This document shows positions 59,876 to 64,000 of a stretch of DNA of 64,000 nucleotides, in pieces; the stretch's first letter is position 1; each line of letters starts with the position of its first letter. Under the pieces are notes generated by a model. The model was given only the letters and a program-made list of their open reading frames with translations, was not told the DNA's origin and ran no database searches. The DNA is from Gymnorhina tibicen (taxonomy: Eukaryota; Chordata; Aves; Passeriformes; Artamidae), in the NCBI GenBank assembly GCA_013399875.1, contig VXAZ01010787.1, positions 523,491-587,490 of the forward strand, written 5' to 3'. Made by a program: the position numbers and the translations under genes.

Positions 59876-61025
59876 TTGAAAGCAGAGCAGTTCCACTATT
59901 ATAAAAGTAGTATCATAGATCCTTACACAGAGTTCTATAGTATTCTAAATGAAATTTCAGAAAATACAGTTTAATCTAGAAAAGACAAAGGTGAGCAGAG
60001 GAATAATACAGTCCTCAGTATAATAACAGAAGGAGTAATGTAATCATTGGTGACTAAGAGATTCTTTTAAATTTTTCTTTTCGTGAAATTATTCTCTGTG
60101 ATTCTTTTTAATGGATAGGAACCATATTTTCATTTGCCATTGACAAAGAGACCAAACTGGCTTGCTTTCTACATTAATGACTTAATGCTGGCATTACTGT
60201 CTAGATTATTATTAAAGTCTGTACTTTGATAGAAGCTAGATTCCTATTTTGTTATGTATTCTATCAATATAATGTACACAAACATCTCATCTTGCTAGTA
60301 CATGACTAATTAAGCAGAAATACATTCATTCAATATATTATGTAATTAGCTGTGAAAGTCTCTAGTTATGGTCAATAAGCAATTTGAGTAATCATTCATC
60401 TGTGCATTGAAATACAGTAAGAACAGAGATGATTTCAAGACCCTTTTCTACATATATACTGGGAGAAGACAGAGAGGTTCTTCCTTTCAGGCTTCTACTT
60501 CTTAATATGCTTATTAAAAAACACAGTATCTGACAATATAATAATGACTAGAAAGAAGCCAAGGTCAAAAATCTATAGATCTTCCTTCCCCATTCCCCTC
60601 CTCTTTCCTTTCTGTTGTGTAATGAGTTACTATTTATTTTCACTCATGAAAAAAAGCATCCTCAAAACATGAGTCTGCATTCCTTTTGTACAGGAGGCTT
60701 TTTCTCAGGAAAGAGGAAAAAAAATGAGAAGTTGGTACAACTTCAGTTCTTACTGATTCTAAAAATAAATTAAGAAAATTAAGAAAAAGCTTTTAAAAAT
60801 CCAAACTAAAATAAATGGAACAGCTCCAGATAGCAAAAATCAAAGCTATTCATCTTTCTGTATCCAGTAGTGAGTCTGCTGGTGAGTTCAAGTACTGGAT
60901 CAAGATGCTACAGGTATAAACTTTTTTTTCTTTAAATAATTTTTTTTTAAGTCCATTCAGTTAACTGTATAACCTCCAAAATATTCTGAAATCTTTGTCT
61001 AATTCTTAGCTGTTAAACCATGTTT

Positions 61026-61043
61026 CCCCCCGCCACCCCACCC
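61026..61043 (-). repeat. C-rich tract
   Basis: C runs of 6, 2, 4 and 3 are separated by single bases (61026-61043) in AT-rich surroundings. This is only a marginal quadruplex candidate on the minus strand. Confidence 0.5.
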
Positions 61044-61879
61044 TATTACAATTGCAGGAGTCTGGCACCTTCCTTATGTCTTTGGGATCTTACTTGGGAA
61101 CTACTGTAAACAAGAAACACCTCTTGTTTTGAGAAGGTAAAGGATTCGGCTAATAGCAGTCAGTCCTGAAATCTTATTCTTCTGTGATAGACACATGAAA
61201 AAAGATTAATGAGGTTAATTCAACAAAAGGAGAACATAAGATTTCTTTAGAAATCTTTGTTCTTTGGGATTATGAAGTTGGTGTAATCATCTTTAGTGTA
61301 AACCAATTATTTTAGACTAGTTTTTGAGCTGCAAAAGAAATACATAATCAATGATGTACTAAAACCATCTGAAACAAGGTAGGTACAGATAATCTTTATC
61401 TGATCACTGATGTCAAAGCAAATTCAGGCAAATTCAAATTATATGCAATAAATGATCTAGGTGAGTCTGTTCTTCAGATAGTATCTTTGAAAGAATCAAG
61501 TTGGTGAAGTCCTGGACACTCTTAAAGTCAACAAATGCAGCATCCCTTTCACAGTGATATATTTGGAGACTTACTGATTAACTCTCTGACTGAGAATACT
61601 TGTGGCTCATTTTTCTACATGGATAAATAAATTATGGATGTAGATCACTGCATACGTGTAAGTGCTACACACAATAGAAATGCTCAGGCTGTCAAGAAGG
61701 AAAAGTATCTGCATATTTTACATTTTATAACCATAATACAGAAGAGGTTTATTAAGAGTAAAAAGCTAATGGCCTGACAGTACAGAATTGTTCCCTTTAG
61801 TATTGTATGTTTTGGAACATGTTACACAACCCAGTTACAAAAGTTTTAAGTGATAGGACCATCATCATTTTCCCCTGGG

Positions 61880-62050
61880 AGATTATTCCTCATATTTAAC
61901 TGACAGGAATTGCTTTTGCCCTCACATTAAACCTATTTTCCCTTCTCTTCTTAAGTACATTGAGTTTTTAATGCTTGAGTCTTGAAAAGAACCATTTTCC
62001 ATCTGTGATTTTATACACTTTCAAGAGTTGTAATCTCTGTATTTCTTCTT
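61880..62050 (-). mobile_element. Possible ancient CR1-like 3' relic
   Basis: The + strand order 'gggagattattcctcatatt', 'ctgacaggaattgcttttgc', 'attaaacctattttcccttc' and 'cacattgagtttttaatgct'-like words resembles the antisense of an old CR1/L3 3' region, in which a ggaga block precedes a 'ctattttccct' block. Divergence is high and no tail survives. The call rests on word order only. Confidence 0.3.
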
Positions 62051-62257
62051 TATTGCTGTTTGGTCTTACTGTGCAAATTTAATCGCAGACCTCTTGTGAA
62101 TGTCATGATGGTGACTTCATTTTTGGTAGGATGTCACTATGATCTGGATGATCCAGGCACCAAAAGCTGTTTTACCTCTGCATTCTTCCAGAGCTTAAGA
62201 GTGAAAAAAAAAAAAAGCAAGCTCTGTATTTGGTTATTGGTAACTCTTCACTGCTTT

Positions 62258-62277
62258 TTGTTGTTGTTGTTGTTGTT
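62258..62277. repeat. (TTG)n microsatellite
   Basis: About 6.5 TTG units. Confidence 0.92.
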
Positions 62278-62429
62278 CTTAAAGAGAATGAGGAAGGATG
62301 TTTGTTTTCAGTTGAATAAATAAATTAAGTATTTTTCTGTAATGTTTTCATCATCTATAAGTACTTCCATAATGTCTTGGTGTGACTGTATGCTGTTGTA
62401 TCCCCTACCACTGCTCTATGCCCAGACAT

Positions 62430-63037
62430 GATTCCTGAGCCTTTCTATGCCTTTAAAACTGGATGCAAGAGACACAGAAAAAAACTGAGCGAACTTTTCA
62501 AAACAGTTTGTGCTTCAAGGACACAGAGATTAGCTACTTCTGCGGCGGGTAGAGGAAGCACTTTTTTTTTCTTCTGGTTTTTCGGTCAGCTTCTTCGGCT
62601 CTGTTTCTTCGGAGAGGGATGGAGAGTTGAGTTTTTTTCCTCTTGGGACTTCGGCTTTTTTTTCCCTTCTTCTCTTCTGGACTTGTTCGGAACACCAGAA
62701 CATCAGAACCCCATCGGGGGACCTTCCACCGGCCTGGAGGGGGGCCCCCCACGCCAACCCAGCTCCGAGGAGGAGGAGAGAGACCGCACCCACAGAAGGA
62801 CTCTAAAATCTTTCAGGTTTTCTCTCCAGAGCAAGAGATTTTATTATTTAGCATTATTAGTATTGTTTTCCTGTGTGTTTGTTAAATAAATAGTTTTATT
62901 TTCTCCTTCACTTTCCTCTGAGGAAAATTTTTTTTTTCCCGAACCCAACTGGGGGGAGGGGTGGTTTGTAACCTGCCTTCCTTTGAGGAGACATTCCTTT
63001 TGAACGTTTCCCTGAATTTGGCCTAAACCGCCACACA
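62430..63037 (+). mobile_element. Probable solo LTR of an avian endogenous retrovirus (5' edge uncertain)
   Basis: This is a CpG-containing, GC-richer block on the + strand. Landmarks in order are: a TTTAAAA TATA-like word at 62452-62458; 'gagcgaacttttcaaaacag'; a 'ctgcggcgggtag' segment; a GC-rich stretch at 62690-62800; an A/T-rich segment ending in AATAAA at 62885-62890; then a G-run 'ctggggggaggggtgg' and the terminus 'cctaaaccgccacaca'. The CA ending, polyadenylation signal and family-like 3' segment support a + strand LTR of a type common in passerine genomes. I could not find the matching 5' TG end or a target duplication, so the element may be 5'-truncated. Frames of 64 to 153 codons inside it on both strands are not genes; the 153-codon frame is Phe- and Ser-rich low complexity. 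Confidence 0.72.
62885..62890 (+). promoter_or_regulatory. LTR polyadenylation signal AATAAA
   Basis: AATAAA lies about 147 bases before the LTR 3' end and is followed by T-rich and then GT/G-rich sequence, as expected of a polyadenylation region. It is assigned by position in the LTR. Confidence 0.6.
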
Positions 63038-64000
63038 TAAGTCTGAAACAGAAGCAAAAGACTTCTTTCTTTGAATGTACTTATCAGTGTTCTTTTTAAT
63101 ATTGGCTAATTGCTCCTTAAGTTTTCACTTATTTTCCAGTTTCCTTTTTGAATGTGAACTCCTACAGTTTTTGTATTTTTTGTTGCACTGCTCAGTAGAG
63201 TTTTTGAGGCAAAACACATGGAATACTTTGCTCTCTATTTCTCTATATATTGTCACTTAACTATAAGGGGGTTTGTCTTTCTTACATCTGCCTCATCCAC
63301 ATAGAGATGCTGTAGAGGATATAAAAACCAGTTCAAAATGAAACAACCCAAAACAACCAAACTCTACTTTGTGGGGGAAAATTTAAGGTTTGGTGAACTG
63401 GATTTGAGTTTATAGTGCACTAGTTCTCACTGATATTTATTCACACAAAAAGACCAGAACAGGGGACAAAACAGAAGTTAGTAAAGACCTTTCTGAGTAA
63501 ATGTATTCCTTGATACAGCAGCATCCAGGCTTAGCAGCCATGTGTCCATGAACAACATAAATTTTCTTTCAATGTTAGAAATATTACCTCATCTCTAGTA
63601 TTGTGAATCCAGAGAGGGGTGGTGTTGGTGTGCCAGACTTGCAGGGCCTGTGCATCTAAAGCCTATAAACCATCTGTAGTTGTCAATGCAGATCGGGAAA
63701 CCAGTCAGTCTTCACAGGGAAACCTGAAGCTCTGTGGTCTTGTACTGTATTTTTAAGTGACCACTGTGAAAGACTGAACTCTTACAATTAATGGCTTAAA
63801 CATGGTTTTGAAGGACTTTCTGGCCATTATGGTAAAACCGTATAAAGAAGCTGTGACCACATAAGACTGTATTTCCTCGCAGCAGAATGACTGACTGGAA
63901 CCTTGGACGCTTGACTTGAGACACCTAAGGGAACTTGAGATACCGTAAAAGTGACACTAGTGTTCCATTACCTATGATCTAGGGACAAGGAAACAAGACT
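63038..64000. other. Noncoding DNA to the window edge
   Basis: No gene is recognised. The 61-codon frame at 63075-63260 is hydrophobic and AT-driven. From about 63600 base composition becomes more balanced, and a TATA-like 'gtataaag' occurs at 63840-63847, followed by 'cctcgcagcagaatgactga'. This could be the start of another LTR or a regulatory segment continuing past the edge. It is unresolved. Confidence 0.45.

Larger units (their letters stand above)
58487..61879. other. Unique AT-rich noncoding DNA
   Basis: About 3.4 kb with no frame long enough to consider and no clear interspersed repeat. A C-rich patch lies at 59853-59875. Positions about 59700-59860 ('cttcacaaacccatgctgtc' and nearby) vaguely resemble the antisense of a CR1 middle region but are too diverged to call. 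A second C-rich patch is at 61026-61043. Confidence 0.5.

Noticed and set aside
62428..62889. 153-codon + frame
   Set aside because: It lies inside the LTR, runs through T-rich and C/G-rich low-complexity segments, and ends at the LTR polyadenylation region. Antisense frames of 72 and 87 codons cover the same bases.
1..64000. CRISPR arrays, operons, prophage or toxin systems
   Set aside because: No regularly spaced direct repeats with unique spacers and no prokaryotic gene organisation are present. The repeats identify vertebrate, probably avian, DNA.

Overview
This window looks like noncoding, AT-rich vertebrate DNA, most probably from a bird. The evidence is the repeats: many truncated copies of the CR1 LINE (the dominant avian non-LTR retrotransposon) with their usual 3' tails, and LTRs of avian endogenous retrovirus type. 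No bacterial gene organisation is visible: there are no operons, no ribosome-binding-site-led ORFs, no tRNA or rRNA, and no CRISPR array. The species cannot be fixed from sequence alone; the LTR types resemble those of passerine or other neoavian genomes.

I found no host protein-coding gene that I can support. Nearly all open frames are 60-145 codons long, have low-complexity or random-looking composition, and lack a convincing exon context. The exceptions are frames lying inside CR1 copies, which encode remnants of the LINE ORF2 C-terminus. The window is best read as a gene desert or the inside of a very large intron.

Layout. From 1 to 16 kb there is unique AT-rich DNA with CR1 pieces at about 1.5 kb, 2.5 kb (weak), 4.1-4.6 kb (internally deleted, joining reverse-transcriptase and C-terminal segments) and 10.6-11.3 kb (the best preserved, with a 185-codon open frame). 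From 16 to 27 kb there is a short CR1 piece, a split 20-bp inverted repeat at 16.7 kb, an AT-rich tract at 19.6 kb and a CR1 copy with an AATAG-type tail at 22.8-23.3 kb. At 27.1-27.6 kb another CR1 fragment lies just upstream of a perfect interstitial telomeric array of about 11 CCCTAA units. From 27.6 to 51 kb the DNA is mostly unique; it holds an ancient LINE ORF2 relic next to a younger CR1 copy at about 35 kb, a G-rich tract at 43.2 kb and a perfect 17-bp inverted repeat at 49.35 kb. From 51 to 64 kb there are two more CR1 copies (51.1 and 52.75 kb) and three probable solo LTRs (55.7, 58.0 and about 62.4-63.0 kb), none with retroviral internal sequence.

Nothing here amounts to a new gene system. 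The points most worth a second look are the telomeric array, the two inverted repeats, the internally deleted CR1, the 11-bp direct repeats flanking the 55.7 kb LTR, and two unique stretches near 28.6 and 29.4 kb whose composition would suit conserved noncoding elements.
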